A stretch of DNA of 40,350 nucleotides from Planctomycetales bacterium (GCA_022615575.1 JAKEGM010000043.1:1-40350); one strand, 5' to 3'; shown: positions 21,317-31,130, counted from the first letter of the stretch. The notes: generated by a model from the letters alone, not told the origin. Made by a program: numbers and translations.

Positions 21317-22450
21317 TTACAGTAAATCCTTATTCAAACAGTTGGACAGTAGTGCTTTCATATTAAATTCTTCAAGCACTTTTTTGATTTCCTTGTCAAT
21401 GCGGGCATCATCGTTCATGTAGGCAAAGTCATCCTGAATGGCCTCTTTGGAAAGGATTCCTGTCTGTGCAAACCAGTTGCACAGCAGCGCATGCTCCGAG
21501 AACCCCGTTACCCGCTTGAAGGATTTGTCAATCATCGCCGAGTAATGGCAGTCAAACCGGAAATAGGGCATCTTGGTCCGCCGCGGCGTGTCCCAGCCGA
21601 GTTCATCACGCAATATTTGGGCAACATTCAAAAAGTCCCACGGCACATAATCGTTAATATTCACCCGCTTCAAAAACGAAGGCCGGGTCGCATGCAGCGA
21701 AAGCATATTTCGGAAAAACCGCGGTGTAAAACCATTGTACTGAAGTTTCAGCCGCATCAGGAAATACTGCGATATGACTTCATAGTAAAGAAACTTGAGC
21801 ATTTTCACGGGGCCTGCCTTGAAAAAACCCTTAATGAGGGATTTTAGCATAAAACCGTGGCTTCCCTTGGCCAAGGTCGTTTCAACAAAGTTGGTATTGG
21901 TCAAGATATATCCCAATTTTTCCTTTCTGGCTTCGCGATAGACCGTGGAGACCGCAATGAAATGGCAGGAAAAACAGGCCGTAAAGAATACCCCCAAATT
22001 AACCAGGGCTTTTGTGGCGTATTTCATATAGAGCCGATCAAACTTTGTGACCGGATAAATTCGCAGGTCCAGATTCAGCAGTTTGCAGGCCTTGATAAGG
22101 TTTTCATCAGATTGCGGGTGGCAGACGCCGTTATTGTATTTTACAACCAGCGGATTGAGCTTCAGCAGCTTAGTGGCGATATAAATGACATACTGACTGT
22201 CAAAGCCGCCGGAAGCACCAATGATACAGTCGTATTTGAGACCTTTCTCGGCGGCTTCCTTTTTCATCTGGGCGGCAATCTGCTTGAGTTCTTCAAGGCG
22301 GTTGACTTTCATCACATGAAGAAGGGCTTTTTGGCCTTCCTCGCTCTTGAAGTACTCGCATACATTGCAGATACCGTCAGCATTGATTGTAATCGCCGGA
22401 TGGGATGTTGCCACAAAACAGGTTTTACACGTTTGAATTTGCGTACTCAT
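21317..22450 (-). CDS. N-acetyl sugar amidotransferase (WbpG/PseA/LegX-like)
   Basis: 377 residues from the ATG at 22450, chosen because AGGAG lies six bases upstream; the track start is a TTG two codons earlier. N-terminal zinc-type Cys pattern (CKTC, ICNVCEYF) and the PP-loop IIGASGGFDSQYVIY (SGGxDS), which adenylates the N-acetyl group. A further ACFSCHF segment lies mid-protein. Family members convert an N-acetyl to an acetamidino group on a sugar, using ammonia from HisH/HisF-like partners. No such partner genes are in the window, so they may be beyond the edge, elsewhere, or replaced by another ammonia source. Confidence 0.88.
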   Translation of the reverse strand: MSTQIQTCKTCFVATSHPAITINADGICNVCEYFKSEEGQKALLHVMKVNRLEELKQIAAQMKKEAAEKGLKYDCIIGASGGFDSQYVIYIATKLLKLNPLVVKYNNGVCHPQSDENLIKACKLLNLDLRIYPVTKFDRLYMKYATKALVNLGVFFTACFSCHFIAVSTVYREARKEKLGYILTNTNFVETTLAKGSHGFMLKSLIKGFFKAGPVKMLKFLYYEVISQYFLMRLKLQYNGFTPRFFRNMLSLHATRPSFLKRVNINDYVPWDFLNVAQILRDELGWDTPRRTKMPYFRFDCHYSAMIDKSFKRVTGFSEHALLCNWFAQTGILSKEAIQDDFAYMNDDARIDKEIKKVLEEFNMKALLSNCLNKDLL

Positions 22451-22520
22451 CGTCAACTCCTAAAAATAGTTGTTTTGTAATGATTGGTTATCTTCGTTCT
22501 TTTTCAGCCGTGTCTGCTGT

Positions 22521-23747
22521 TTAGTGCGCCTTGATGACCTCGCCAAACAGTTGCTCAAAATGGTTGACCCCAGCTTTCAGCGAAAGGCATTTGGTATAAT
22601 ATTCTTTTCCCTGCCGCCCCATGCGGCTTAACGTCTCGATGGGCATTTGAGCCAGATCAAGGGCGACTTTTGCCAAGGCGTCTGCATCTTCGGAAGGACA
22701 TTCTAATCCGGCACCGGCCTGTTTGACTAAATCAGAGGCATCACCCGGAACGGCACACAGAATGGGCTTGCCGGCCGCGAGATAGGCCTGTATCTTGGAG
22801 GGTACAGTGATTTCAAACAAGGGGTCCCTTTTCAGGTGCACCAGCAGAACATCGGACGCATTCAAATAGGCCGCAATTTCTGAATGCGGTACGGGAGGAA
22901 GAAAACAGACATTGGGCAGATGCATCTGAACGCTCTGCTGTTTGAGATGTTCAACCTCCACACCGCCGCCGATGAAAACAAACTTTATTGGCGGATTTGA
23001 ATCTTTTAAAATAGCAGCGGCTTTCAAGACGGTTTCAAGGGCCTGGGCCTTGCCCATATTGCCGGCGAAGAGAATTTTAAACGTGTCTTTCTGCGTTAAG
23101 ACATCAGGCAGGTCGGCATCATCTGTTTGGACTTCCAGATTTTTTTCATCAAACCAGTTATAAATAATCTCAACGCTGTCTTCCGGAACCCCCTTTTCGA
23201 TCAGTTTTTTCTTAAAACCCGGGGACAAAACCACTATTTTATCGGCGGCCTTGTAAAACAGCCGGCAATACAGGTCAACAAGCTTCAGGCCCCATCTGTT
23301 ATTAAACATCCCCGTAGCCGCCAGTGTCTCCGGCCAGAAATCCTGGATGTCATAGACCACAGGAACACGATAGAGCAGTTTCAGAACAAACGCCGGCAGG
23401 TAGGTTGTTGGCGGGGGATGAAAGGCGTAAATAATATCCGGTTTTTTTGTCAGCCATGGACCCAATACGGCGGCAGACAGCGCAAAGCTTAGATAATTGA
23501 CTATACGTCCCAACGCCGAACTGTCATGGCTGGGATAAAGGGGAACACGGACAACATCGACGCCGTCCATTTGCTCTCTTTGAAAAAACTTCATCTTGTA
23601 TCCGGGAAACAGCTTGCCGGTCGGGTAATTGGGAAAACCGGTCAGTACCTGGACATGATGGCCCTTTTTTACCAATTCTTTGGCAAACGGTAAGCCCTTA
23701 AAAGTAGCTTCGGGCTGAAACCATTGGGTAATGAATAGTATTCGCAT
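22521..23747 (-). CDS. Glycosyltransferase, family 4 (WbuB/colanic-acid type)
   Basis: 408 residues. Starts MRILFITQWFQPE, then LTGFPNYPTGKLFPGYK (the WbuB-like acceptor-domain signature) and YDIQDFWPETLAATGMF. C-terminal domain: FKILFAGNMGKAQALETVLKAA, FVFIGGGVEVEHLK and VLLVHLKRDPLFEITVPSKIQAYLAAGKPIL, with donor-binding residues in the TVPSK loop. Cytoplasmic, adds a sugar (HexNAc or deoxyhexose in relatives) to the lipid-linked oligosaccharide. It is the next gene after fcl on the same strand, 17 bp apart. Confidence 0.92.
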   Translation of the reverse strand: MRILFITQWFQPEATFKGLPFAKELVKKGHHVQVLTGFPNYPTGKLFPGYKMKFFQREQMDGVDVVRVPLYPSHDSSALGRIVNYLSFALSAAVLGPWLTKKPDIIYAFHPPPTTYLPAFVLKLLYRVPVVYDIQDFWPETLAATGMFNNRWGLKLVDLYCRLFYKAADKIVVLSPGFKKKLIEKGVPEDSVEIIYNWFDEKNLEVQTDDADLPDVLTQKDTFKILFAGNMGKAQALETVLKAAAILKDSNPPIKFVFIGGGVEVEHLKQQSVQMHLPNVCFLPPVPHSEIAAYLNASDVLLVHLKRDPLFEITVPSKIQAYLAAGKPILCAVPGDASDLVKQAGAGLECPSEDADALAKVALDLAQMPIETLSRMGRQGKEYYTKCLSLKAGVNHFEQLFGEVIKAH

Positions 23748-23764
23748 TTTAAGCCGCTGCCCGC

Positions 23765-24712
23765 TTATAAAAGATTTTCCCGGTACCAGTCAATCGTCGC
23801 CTTCAGGCCGGCGTCAAAGTCCGTTTTCGCCTTAAACCCGAAATACTCTTCCGCACGGGATGTATCCAGACACCGCCGGGGCTGGCCATCCGGCTTGGAG
23901 GCATCCCAGCATATCCGGCCTTTAAAACCCGTCAGACGGGCGATTTTTTCCGCCAGCTGCTTGATCGTAATCTCAAAACCGGCCCCGATATTGACCGGTT
24001 CAGCGCCGTTGTATTGTTCCGCTGCCAGCAGAATTCCTTCCGCGGCATCCGCCGCATAGATAAACTCCCTGCTGGCCCTGCCGGTACCCCAGCATTCAAT
24101 CGCATCATCCCCCCGATCAACCGCATCCGCACACTTTTTAATGAGCGCCGGAATCACATGGCTGCTGGCCGGGCTGAAATTATCCCCAGGACCGTAAAGG
24201 TTGACCGGCAGCAGGTATATCCCGTTGAGGCCGTACTGCTGCCGGTAGCCCTGCAGCATCACCAGCAGCGATTTTTTGGCAATGCCGTACGGAGCATTGG
24301 TTTCCTCCGGATAGCCGTTCCACAGGTCCTCTTCCTTAAACGGCACAGGCGTAAACTTGGGGTATGCACAGATCGTTCCGACCTGTACAAACTTCTGCAG
24401 ATTCCGAATGCGGGCCTGTTCGATCAGATGCAGCCCCATCGCCATATTGGCATAGAAGAACCGGCCCGGATTTTCACGGTTGGCGCCGATGCCGCCGACC
24501 TGGGCGGCAAGGTGGATGACAATATCCGGCCGCATCGTTTCATACATCCGAACAACATCGGCCTCTTTGGTCAGATCATAGTCTTTGATCAGAGGGATAA
24601 GCACTTGACTTGGATGGATACCCCTTGAGCGCAGTTTCTCTTGAAGATGACGTCCCAGAAAACCGTCTCCGCCGGTAATAACAATGCGTTTATTGTTGAA
24701 AAACATACTCAT
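23765..24712 (-). CDS. fcl: GDP-L-fucose synthase
   Basis: 315 residues. Epimerises and reduces GDP-4-keto-6-deoxy-mannose to GDP-L-fucose with NADPH. Extended SDR fold: [15 protein letters not shown] for cofactor binding, [16 protein letters not shown] (family-typical), GTICAYP with the catalytic Ser/Thr region, [13 protein letters not shown] with the Tyr-x-x-x-Lys pair, and NLYGPGDNF. Its ATG overlaps the gmd stop (ATGA), so the two steps of the pathway are translationally coupled. Confidence 0.96.
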   Translation of the reverse strand: MSMFFNNKRIVITGGDGFLGRHLQEKLRSRGIHPSQVLIPLIKDYDLTKEADVVRMYETMRPDIVIHLAAQVGGIGANRENPGRFFYANMAMGLHLIEQARIRNLQKFVQVGTICAYPKFTPVPFKEEDLWNGYPEETNAPYGIAKKSLLVMLQGYRQQYGLNGIYLLPVNLYGPGDNFSPASSHVIPALIKKCADAVDRGDDAIECWGTGRASREFIYAADAAEGILLAAEQYNGAEPVNIGAGFEITIKQLAEKIARLTGFKGRICWDASKPDGQPRRCLDTSRAEEYFGFKAKTDFDAGLKATIDWYRENLL

Positions 24713-25716
24713 TTTGCCCGATGTTCCTTGATGACCTTCTCATCTTGAGCCAGCTTCATATCCGCCTCCACCATCATCCGGGCTAACTGCTTCATCGTTA
24801 CTTTCGGCAGCCAGCCCAGCACCTTACGGGCCTTGGAGGCATCCCCTAAAAGCACGTCAACCTCTGTCGGCCTGAAATATCGCGGATCAATCTCGACATA
24901 CTTCTCCCAGTCCAGTTCAAGATACCCGAAGACCTCATCCAGAAACTCCCGAACCGAATGGGTTTGACTCGTTGCAACCACGTAATCATCCGGCTGATCC
25001 GCCTGAAGCATCCGCCACATCGCTTCCACATAGTCGCCGGCAAAGCCCCAGTCACGCTTGGCGTCCAGATTGCCTAAATAAACCTTTTCCTGAAGACCCA
25101 GTTTAATGCGGGTCGCAGCCCGTGTGATCTTGCGCGTCACAAATGTCTCGCCGCGACGGGGAGATTCGTGGTTAAACAGAATGCCGTTGCAGGCAAATAG
25201 ATTGTAGGCCTCCCGGTAATTGACCGTCTGCCAGAAACTATACACCTTGGCGCATCCATACGGGCTGCGGGGATAGAACGGCGTTTTTTCGGTTTGCGGG
25301 GTCTCAACCACTTTACCGTACATCTCGCTGCTGGAGGCCTGATAAAATCGCGGCGGCTTTTTCATCATCCGCACCGCTTCCAGCAGCCGCAGGGTTCCAA
25401 GCGCATCGACATTGACCGTATAAATCGGCTGATCAAAACTGACCCGAACATGGCTTTGGGCGCCCAGGTTATACACCTCGTCCGGCTGAATATCGCTGAG
25501 AATCGTGGACAGATTGCCGCCGTCAGTCAAATCGCCGTAAATCAATCTGAGTTTCGGATGATTGTGCGGGTCCTGATACAGATGCTCAATGCGTTCGGTG
25601 CCGAAGGTCGAACTGCGGCGGATAATCCCATAGACCTCATAGCCCTTTTCCAGCAGCAGTTCCGTCAGATACGAACCATCCTGCCCGGTGATGCCGGTAA
25701 TCAGTGCCTTTTTCAT
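24709..25716 (-). CDS. gmd: GDP-mannose 4,6-dehydratase
   Basis: 335 residues. Makes GDP-4-keto-6-deoxy-D-mannose, the substrate of fcl. [21 protein letters not shown] at the N-terminus, [17 protein letters not shown] (the RR-S segment specific to GMD), [35 protein letters not shown] with Tyr-x-x-x-Lys, [17 protein letters not shown] and [16 protein letters not shown]. All are diagnostic. GGAG lies six or seven bases before the ATG. Confidence 0.97.
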   Translation of the reverse strand: MKKALITGITGQDGSYLTELLLEKGYEVYGIIRRSSTFGTERIEHLYQDPHNHPKLRLIYGDLTDGGNLSTILSDIQPDEVYNLGAQSHVRVSFDQPIYTVNVDALGTLRLLEAVRMMKKPPRFYQASSSEMYGKVVETPQTEKTPFYPRSPYGCAKVYSFWQTVNYREAYNLFACNGILFNHESPRRGETFVTRKITRAATRIKLGLQEKVYLGNLDAKRDWGFAGDYVEAMWRMLQADQPDDYVVATSQTHSVREFLDEVFGYLELDWEKYVEIDPRYFRPTEVDVLLGDASKARKVLGWLPKVTMKQLARMMVEADMKLAQDEKVIKEHRAK

Positions 25717-25829
25717 ATATTCTCCAAAGATTAATAGAGAGACAAGAAACCGTCGGCAATGAGCATTCCGCGGTCAGCTGCAAATCGAGCGATGCCGCCG
25801 GCCGCCCGCTGCTGACAGCGCTTTGATTT

Positions 25830-26963
25830 TTATGTCAGATCGTTAAATTGAACGCCGTCCCACAAATGACTCAGTTTGGCTGTTCCCAGAATCAGCTTGA
25901 CGACGCGTTCAGAGGTATTGTCAATCCTGTAGTCCTGAGGGATACAGGCAGGATTCTTTCGGATATCACCGGACATCTGCAGCCGGATCGCACCGATAAC
26001 CGTATCGGCATCCAGACCCGTCACGACAATGGAGCCGGTATCCATCGCCTCGGGACGCTCAATCGCATTGCGGCAGGTAATCGCCGGGAAGTTCAGGATG
26101 GACGATTCTTCGCAGATGGTGCCGCTGTCTGAAATAACACAGGCGGCGTTCATCTGCAGATTCACATAATCCAGAAATCCGAACGGCTTCATAAACTGGA
26201 TCTTATCACAGAGGTCTTTTCGTCCCAGTTTTTCAAGACGGTTGCGGGTGCGGGGATGAGTCGAAACAACCACCGGACAGCCGAATTCCTGGGCCAGTGT
26301 TTCCATCGCATTCAAAAGCTGTGTCAAACTTTCCCGCCGGTCCACATTCTCCTCGCGGTGAATACTGGCCAGAAAGAATTTTTCTTTTTGAAGACCAAGC
26401 CGTTTTACTGCATCCGACTGTTTGATTCGATCCAGATGGGTCATCAGCACTTCCCGCATGGGCGAGCCGGTTACATAAATCCTTCGGTGGGGCAGACCTT
26501 CGCTTAACAAATGCCTGCGCGCATGTTCGGTATAGCACAGGTTAAAATCGCTGATATGGTCGATGATACGCCGGTTGGTTTCCTCGGGGACATTCAAATC
26601 AAAGCAGCGATTGCCCGCCTCCATATGATAGATGGGGATTTTCAGCCGCTTGGCGATAATGCCGGCGATGGAACTGTTGGTATCGCCCAGAATAAGAACC
26701 GCATCGGGTTTTTCCTGCCGCAGGATCTCTTCGGCCTTGATGAGAATGCCGCCATAGACCTTGCCCAAACTGGAGGTATCCACGTTCATAAAGTAATCGG
26801 GCTTGCGGACATCCAGATCGCGGAAAAAAATTTCGTTCAGCTCATAATCATAATTCTGTCCGGTATGGACAATCTTGTGGTCCACATGCTTATCCAGCCG
26901 CGCCATTACGGCAGACAAGCGTATAATCTCCGGGCGGGTGCCTAAAATGGTGACTACTTTCAT
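25830..26963 (-). CDS. capG: UDP-N-acetylglucosamine 2-epimerase family; UDP-FucNAc-forming epimerase by context
   Basis: 377 residues of the non-hydrolysing UDP-GlcNAc 2-epimerase fold: MKVVTILGTRPEIIRLS, VHTGQNYDYELNEIFF, LILGDTNSSIAG, MEAGNRCFDLNVPEETNRRIIDH, and ISDSGTICEESSILNFPAITCRNAIERPEA. In this position, three bases after capF and following capE, it fits CapG/WbjD, which inverts C-2 of UDP-L-PneNAc/TalNAc-type intermediate to UDP-L-FucNAc. By sequence alone WecB would also be possible; the gene order decides. Confidence 0.9.
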   Translation of the reverse strand: MKVVTILGTRPEIIRLSAVMARLDKHVDHKIVHTGQNYDYELNEIFFRDLDVRKPDYFMNVDTSSLGKVYGGILIKAEEILRQEKPDAVLILGDTNSSIAGIIAKRLKIPIYHMEAGNRCFDLNVPEETNRRIIDHISDFNLCYTEHARRHLLSEGLPHRRIYVTGSPMREVLMTHLDRIKQSDAVKRLGLQKEKFFLASIHREENVDRRESLTQLLNAMETLAQEFGCPVVVSTHPRTRNRLEKLGRKDLCDKIQFMKPFGFLDYVNLQMNAACVISDSGTICEESSILNFPAITCRNAIERPEAMDTGSIVVTGLDADTVIGAIRLQMSGDIRKNPACIPQDYRIDNTSERVVKLILGTAKLSHLWDGVQFNDLT

Positions 26964-26966
26964 AAA

Positions 26967-28085
26967 TCAGACCTTTTCAAAAAATGTATCGGGATCGTCC
27001 GGATTAAAATGTTCGTTAATCCAGAACAGCGTTACCAGTTCCATTTCGCCGATGTTGGTAATATTGTGTGTATAGTAAATGGGCATCTCTACCCATGAGG
27101 GTTTATCGCCGGACACCTTGTATTCAATCACCTTATCCGTGCCGATCCGGCGGAGTTTAATGCTGGCCTGGCCGCTGACCACGCAGAACTTCTCATTCTT
27201 GCGGATGTGGTAATGGTTGCCGCGGGTAATGCCGGGCCTGGTTGTTGAAAACGAAACCTGACCGCCGTTTTCCAGTTTGAACACTTCGACAAAACTGCCT
27301 CGCTCGTCCGTATTGAGCTTCAGATGCCGTTCCCAATCGGAAGCATCCATATAGGTAATAAACGTGTTGTATAAATCCCTTTCAAAATCCGACCCGACCG
27401 ACGGAACCATGCCGCTGCCGTAATAAAAATCCTTGTATTTATTTAGCCGCGTCAGAAGTTCGGATACTTTTATCTCGGCTCGCGGTTTGATATATTCAAC
27501 CCGATAGCCGCCCGGCGGCTCCTTTATCAGCTTGACGATGTCCTCCACCAAATTGTTGATATAGATCATGGTCATTAGGCCATCATGGAGAATGGTCGGC
27601 TGCTGGCCGTGAGTCACCTGGTAGCAGAACGTCGCCACAACCGAGTTGTAAAATGGCCTGCCGCCGTCGCCAAAGACATTCGGCACCACCATTGACACGG
27701 CAAAAGCACCGGTTTTCTGCGACCATGCTTCGAGCAGTTCCATGGCCCGCTTTTTGCCGCGGCCGTACTCGTTGTCCCGCTCGATCTGTGTGCTGGATGA
27801 AAAAAGGATGCAGGGTTTATTGCCGGAGGCATCGACATATTCCAGCAGTTTTTCCATCAGCTCGATATTTTTCTGATACACGACCTGCGGCTCATGCCGA
27901 TTAACGCCCGCCAAATGAACAATCACATCGGCCTTTTTGGCAAATTCGACAAAGGCCTCCGGATTGTCATAGTAACCGTCCTCAAACGGAAGAACTTCCA
28001 TCTCCTGCTCTCTGGAGAGGCGGTCCCGCAAATGCGTCCCGACAAACCCGGACAACCCGGTAATTCCGATCTTCTTAGTCATCAT
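26967..28085 (-). CDS. capF: CapF-type bifunctional reductase/epimerase (SDR plus cupin)
   Basis: 372 residues in two domains. The N-terminal SDR (about 1-245) has IGITGLSGFVGTHL, HLAGVNRHEP and EYGRGKKRAMELL with the Tyr and Lys of the active site. The C-terminal cupin (about 255-372) has GSFVEVFKLENGGQVSFS and GITRGNHYHIRKNEKFCVV with metal-binding His residues. In CapF/WbjC the cupin epimerises C-3 and the SDR reduces C-4 of the CapE product. Two adjacent ATG codons occur; AAGGA fits the second (28082) slightly better. Heptamer array k lies just upstream. Confidence 0.95.
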   Translation of the reverse strand: MMTKKIGITGLSGFVGTHLRDRLSREQEMEVLPFEDGYYDNPEAFVEFAKKADVIVHLAGVNRHEPQVVYQKNIELMEKLLEYVDASGNKPCILFSSSTQIERDNEYGRGKKRAMELLEAWSQKTGAFAVSMVVPNVFGDGGRPFYNSVVATFCYQVTHGQQPTILHDGLMTMIYINNLVEDIVKLIKEPPGGYRVEYIKPRAEIKVSELLTRLNKYKDFYYGSGMVPSVGSDFERDLYNTFITYMDASDWERHLKLNTDERGSFVEVFKLENGGQVSFSTTRPGITRGNHYHIRKNEKFCVVSGQASIKLRRIGTDKVIEYKVSGDKPSWVEMPIYYTHNITNIGEMELVTLFWINEHFNPDDPDTFFEKV

Positions 28086-28094
28086 GAGTCCTTC

Positions 28095-28136
28095 AGCTTT
28101 TAGCGGTTAGCAGTCAGCCATAAGTCCGGCAGTTGG
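28095..28136. repeat. Heptamer array k between capE and capF
   Basis: AGCTTTT, AGCGGTT, AGCAGTC, AGCCATA, AGTCCGG, CAGTTGG: six units in register filling most of the 59-bp gap. It shares AGCCATAAG with array g 13 kb away. It is the only clear array found inside the main capsule gene block. Confidence 0.7.
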
Positions 28137-28144
28137 AAGCACGC

Positions 28145-29179
28145 TCATCTCCAATTTTTCAGTTCCGCCTGGACTTCCGGCAGTGAGAGCAGGAGTTCTT
28201 CCATTTCCCCGACATTCATCTGCCGGGTGTTGTGGGAGTGATAATCCTCAAGCTTGAGTTCTTCCCTGTCGCCTTCGGAAAAATAAATTGTATAGTTCAG
28301 ATCGCGGTCGTCCAGGTGGACGCGGTAATAGTCGCCCATGTCATCGGCCCGGCGAAGTTCTTCCATGGTCAGCAGGGTTTCGTAAATCTTTTCGCCGTGG
28401 CGGATGCCGATCTCCTTAATCTCGACATCGGATTTGAAGATATTCTTAACCGCCTGAGCCAGCACCTCGATGGTGCACGCGGGGGCCTTGCGGACAAACA
28501 GGTCGCCGTGACTGCCGTTTTCAAAGGCAAACAAAACCAGCGCCACCGCATCCCGCAGGGGCAGCATAAAGCGGGTCATGTGTTTGACCGTTACGGTGAT
28601 GGGTTTGCCCTGCTTGATCTGATTGATAAACAGCGGAATGACCGAACCGCGGGAGCACATCACGTTGCCGTAGCGGACGCTGCAGACAACGGTCTTGCCG
28701 GAGGCGTTCTGGCGGGACGCGGCGGCGGCGACCTTTTCCATCAGGGCCTTGCTGATGCCCATGGCATTGATGGGATAGACGGCTTTATCGGTACTGAGGC
28801 AAACCATCCTTTCAACCTTGTGCGTAACCGCGGCCTGGATGACATTGTTGCTGCCCAGGACATTGGTCATCACCGCCTGAATCGGAAAGAATTCGCAGGA
28901 CGGCACCTGCTTGAGAGCGGCGGCATGAAAAACCAGATCCACCCCCTGCATCGCCTTGTCCACCGAATCCTTGTCGCGAACATCGCCGATGTAGAACTTC
29001 AGCTTCGGGTTGGCGTATTCAATTCGCATCATTTCCTGCTTCAATTCATCCCGGCTGAAGATGCGGATTTCTTTGACATTTGTTTCCAGGAGTCCCTTTG
29101 TCACTGTCCTGCCGAAAGACCCCGTCCCGCCGGTAATCAATACAGTTTTACCCGATAATTTCTTTGCAAGATCGCTCAT
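28145..29179 (-). CDS. capE: UDP-N-acetylglucosamine 4,6-dehydratase/5-epimerase (CapE/WbjB type)
   Basis: 344 residues. First enzyme of UDP-L-FucNAc synthesis, acting on UDP-GlcNAc. TVLITGGTGSFGRTVTKGLL, FSRDELKQEMMR (characteristic of the CapE/FlaA1 group), FYIGDVRDKDSV, FHAAALKQVPSCEFFPIQAV, CLSTDKAVYPINAMGISKALME and VRYGNVMCSRGSVIPLF. As in this group, Met replaces the usual Tyr of the Tyr-x-x-x-Lys motif (MGISK). The C-terminal part carries the CapE-specific segment with HSHNTRQMNVGEMEELLLSL. GGAG lies seven bases before the ATG. Confidence 0.95.
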   Translation of the reverse strand: MSDLAKKLSGKTVLITGGTGSFGRTVTKGLLETNVKEIRIFSRDELKQEMMRIEYANPKLKFYIGDVRDKDSVDKAMQGVDLVFHAAALKQVPSCEFFPIQAVMTNVLGSNNVIQAAVTHKVERMVCLSTDKAVYPINAMGISKALMEKVAAAASRQNASGKTVVCSVRYGNVMCSRGSVIPLFINQIKQGKPITVTVKHMTRFMLPLRDAVALVLFAFENGSHGDLFVRKAPACTIEVLAQAVKNIFKSDVEIKEIGIRHGEKIYETLLTMEELRRADDMGDYYRVHLDDRDLNYTIYFSEGDREELKLEDYHSHNTRQMNVGEMEELLLSLPEVQAELKNWR

Positions 29180-29194
29180 ACTATTCTCCGAATT

Positions 29195-30358
29195 TTATTT
29201 ATTCGAAATTTCTCTAAGATTGTCCAGCACATCTTTCGCCGTTTCTTCCCAGCTCGAAGAAAATTTGTCAGACATCTTTATTTCCCGATAGCCGTCGGCA
29301 ACAAGCTGTTTTCTTAAATCCGAGTTCTCTTTCAGACAAATAATCTTTTCATAAAGAGACCGTATATCCCAGGGGTCATAATAGAGAGCCGCATTCCCGC
29401 ACACATATCTGGAAAAATCAAAATCCGGCGACAGGATCGGAACCCCCATGGTCATTGCCTCCAGAAACGGCAGACAGAGCGTCTCCATCAGCGTATGCAG
29501 CCACAGCGCATCGCAATGCGTATAGTATTGTACAACCTGCGGACGCGACAATTCCCCGACATTTACGACGAGATCCCCCATGCCGTATTCGTGAACCCTT
29601 TTAAGAAACAATTCCGCCCTTCCCTTCTGATGAGAGCCGATGGCGGTGATGAAACATACCCCGGCCCTTCTTAACTGTTCGCCGTACTGCTGACACAATG
29701 GCAGCAGGATTTCGGGATTTCGATGCGCCATATACCGGGTCAAAAACAATATTTTAAAACAAGCCCGGCAGCCCTCCAATGGCGACGGCACAGGGCAATT
29801 CGAATCGGGATTAATATCCACGGGAACGGGAAATCGAACAACCTTAATCCTTTCCGCAGGATAATTACAATGATCGCTGAATCGCTTCTGTACGATGGGG
29901 GTCTGAACCATTATTTTTTGCGTACTTGGAAGACAGGACTTTACCTGCCGCTGAAACGCCCAGATGCGTAATCGATCGCGAAACTCTATCCGGGGATAAT
30001 GTTTGGAAGTATGGTATAGATAGGCGTGATGAATCAGCAATGCCTGGGGGCAAGAAGGTCTGCGAAGCCCGATGTTGCCCGGTCCGAAAATAACATCCGG
30101 GCGGCAATCGTTAATGATCCGGGGCAGCACCAGCGACTCAAAATAACCGCGATGAAACGCATTTTGCGGCTTATCAAAACAAAATGTCCGGCAATTGGAG
30201 CGGTTAATAATCTCCTCATAACCATATCCTTTGGAATAGACCACAAAATAGTCGTGTAAATCCGATATCGCCAGCATCGACCTGAGAAGGTGATGCGTTA
30301 TAATCATGCATCCCCCGGCCCGGCAATTGTGAGCAATGATGGCGATCTTGAGCGTCAT
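29195..30358 (-). CDS. Glycosyltransferase, family 4
   Basis: 387 residues, GT-B fold. N-terminal half: MTLKIAIIAHNCRAGGCMIITHHLLR (glycine-rich donor loop) and PDVIFGPGNIGLRRP. C-terminal half: KILFLTRYMAHRNPEILLPL, GDLVVNVGELSRPQVVQYYTHCDALWLHTLMETLCLPFLEAMTMGVPILSPDFDF, containing the E-x7-E motif of retaining GT4 enzymes. Sugar specificity cannot be told. It lies 15 bp upstream of capE and on the same strand, so it is probably co-transcribed with the FucNAc genes and may use UDP-FucNAc. Confidence 0.9.
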   Translation of the reverse strand: MTLKIAIIAHNCRAGGCMIITHHLLRSMLAISDLHDYFVVYSKGYGYEEIINRSNCRTFCFDKPQNAFHRGYFESLVLPRIINDCRPDVIFGPGNIGLRRPSCPQALLIHHAYLYHTSKHYPRIEFRDRLRIWAFQRQVKSCLPSTQKIMVQTPIVQKRFSDHCNYPAERIKVVRFPVPVDINPDSNCPVPSPLEGCRACFKILFLTRYMAHRNPEILLPLCQQYGEQLRRAGVCFITAIGSHQKGRAELFLKRVHEYGMGDLVVNVGELSRPQVVQYYTHCDALWLHTLMETLCLPFLEAMTMGVPILSPDFDFSRYVCGNAALYYDPWDIRSLYEKIICLKENSDLRKQLVADGYREIKMSDKFSSSWEETAKDVLDNLREISNK

Positions 30359-30386
30359 TCGTTCTTTTTCTTCCTGTCATCCGGCG

Positions 30387-31109
30387 TTATTCATTTTCAT
30401 GCAAATACAGGGCCTTTGATCCTTCAAATGTTTCAACCGCTTTTTCATAATCGTCGGGCCGTCCAATGTCCAGCCATTCGCATTCAGGCTGGAACGTCAG
30501 CACATTTTTGCCCGCGTTTTTCAAGTTCGTCATCAGCGTCGGGATGTCAAGATACTGAGCCTTGGGTATAAACTCAAGCACCGACCTGTGAAACGCATTC
30601 ACCCCCATGCTCAGAAGAACCCGATACGATGGTTTCTCCCTGAATTGAACCAGCTCGCCTTTAGGTCCCACATCCAGAACGCCGAAATCAATTTTTACAT
30701 CACGCGGAAAAACGCCGATCGTCGCATGAGCAGCGGATTTGATATGGTACCGCATCATCGCTGAAAAGTCCATTGTCGTAAGCAAGTCGCCGTTCATCAC
30801 AAGGAAATTTTCCGTAACGTCATCGACCAGGGAAAGGGAACCGGCGGTTCCCAAGGGTTTGTCCTCCATACAGTATGAAAGCTCAAGCCCCAGTTTTTCG
30901 CCATTCCCGAAGAATGTTTTAATCAGATCGGCAAGATGATTGACCGACAGCGTCACCTTTCTGAAGCCAAAATGCTTCAGTTGCCGCAGCACCACTTCCA
31001 GGATCGGCGTTTCGCCGATCGGCATCAGGGGCTTTGGAAACACCGTTGTATAAGGTCTCAGCCGCGTTCCCTTTCCGCCGGCCAGAATAATCACCCGTAT
31101 GTCGTTCAT
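30387..31109 (-). CDS. Sugar-1-phosphate nucleotidyltransferase
   Basis: 240 residues. VIILAGGKGTRLRPYTTVFPKPLMPIGETPILE is the nucleotide-binding signature of the NTP_transferase family; EDKPLGTAGSLSLV and NFLVMNGDLLTTMDF (metal-binding Asp) follow. There is no C-terminal left-handed helix or CBS domain, so it is the short form related to mannose-1-phosphate guanylyltransferases and to the PtmE-like enzyme of legionaminate pathways. It sits 21 bp after a LegB-like dehydratase, which suggests it activates the sugar for that enzyme; making GDP-mannose for gmd is the alternative. Confidence 0.9.
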   Translation of the reverse strand: MNDIRVIILAGGKGTRLRPYTTVFPKPLMPIGETPILEVVLRQLKHFGFRKVTLSVNHLADLIKTFFGNGEKLGLELSYCMEDKPLGTAGSLSLVDDVTENFLVMNGDLLTTMDFSAMMRYHIKSAAHATIGVFPRDVKIDFGVLDVGPKGELVQFREKPSYRVLLSMGVNAFHRSVLEFIPKAQYLDIPTLMTNLKNAGKNVLTFQPECEWLDIGRPDDYEKAVETFEGSKALYLHENE

Positions 31110-31130
31110 AATAATCCTCGCTGCTTTCGT

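Noticed and set aside
25717-25829. Heptamer array and terminator between capG and gmd
   Set aside because: Some AGC-like spacing is present, but the phase breaks after two units, and the short hairpin CGCTG/CAGCG has no T run in the needed direction.
28232-29158. 308-residue plus-strand ORF
   Set aside because: Shadow of capE.
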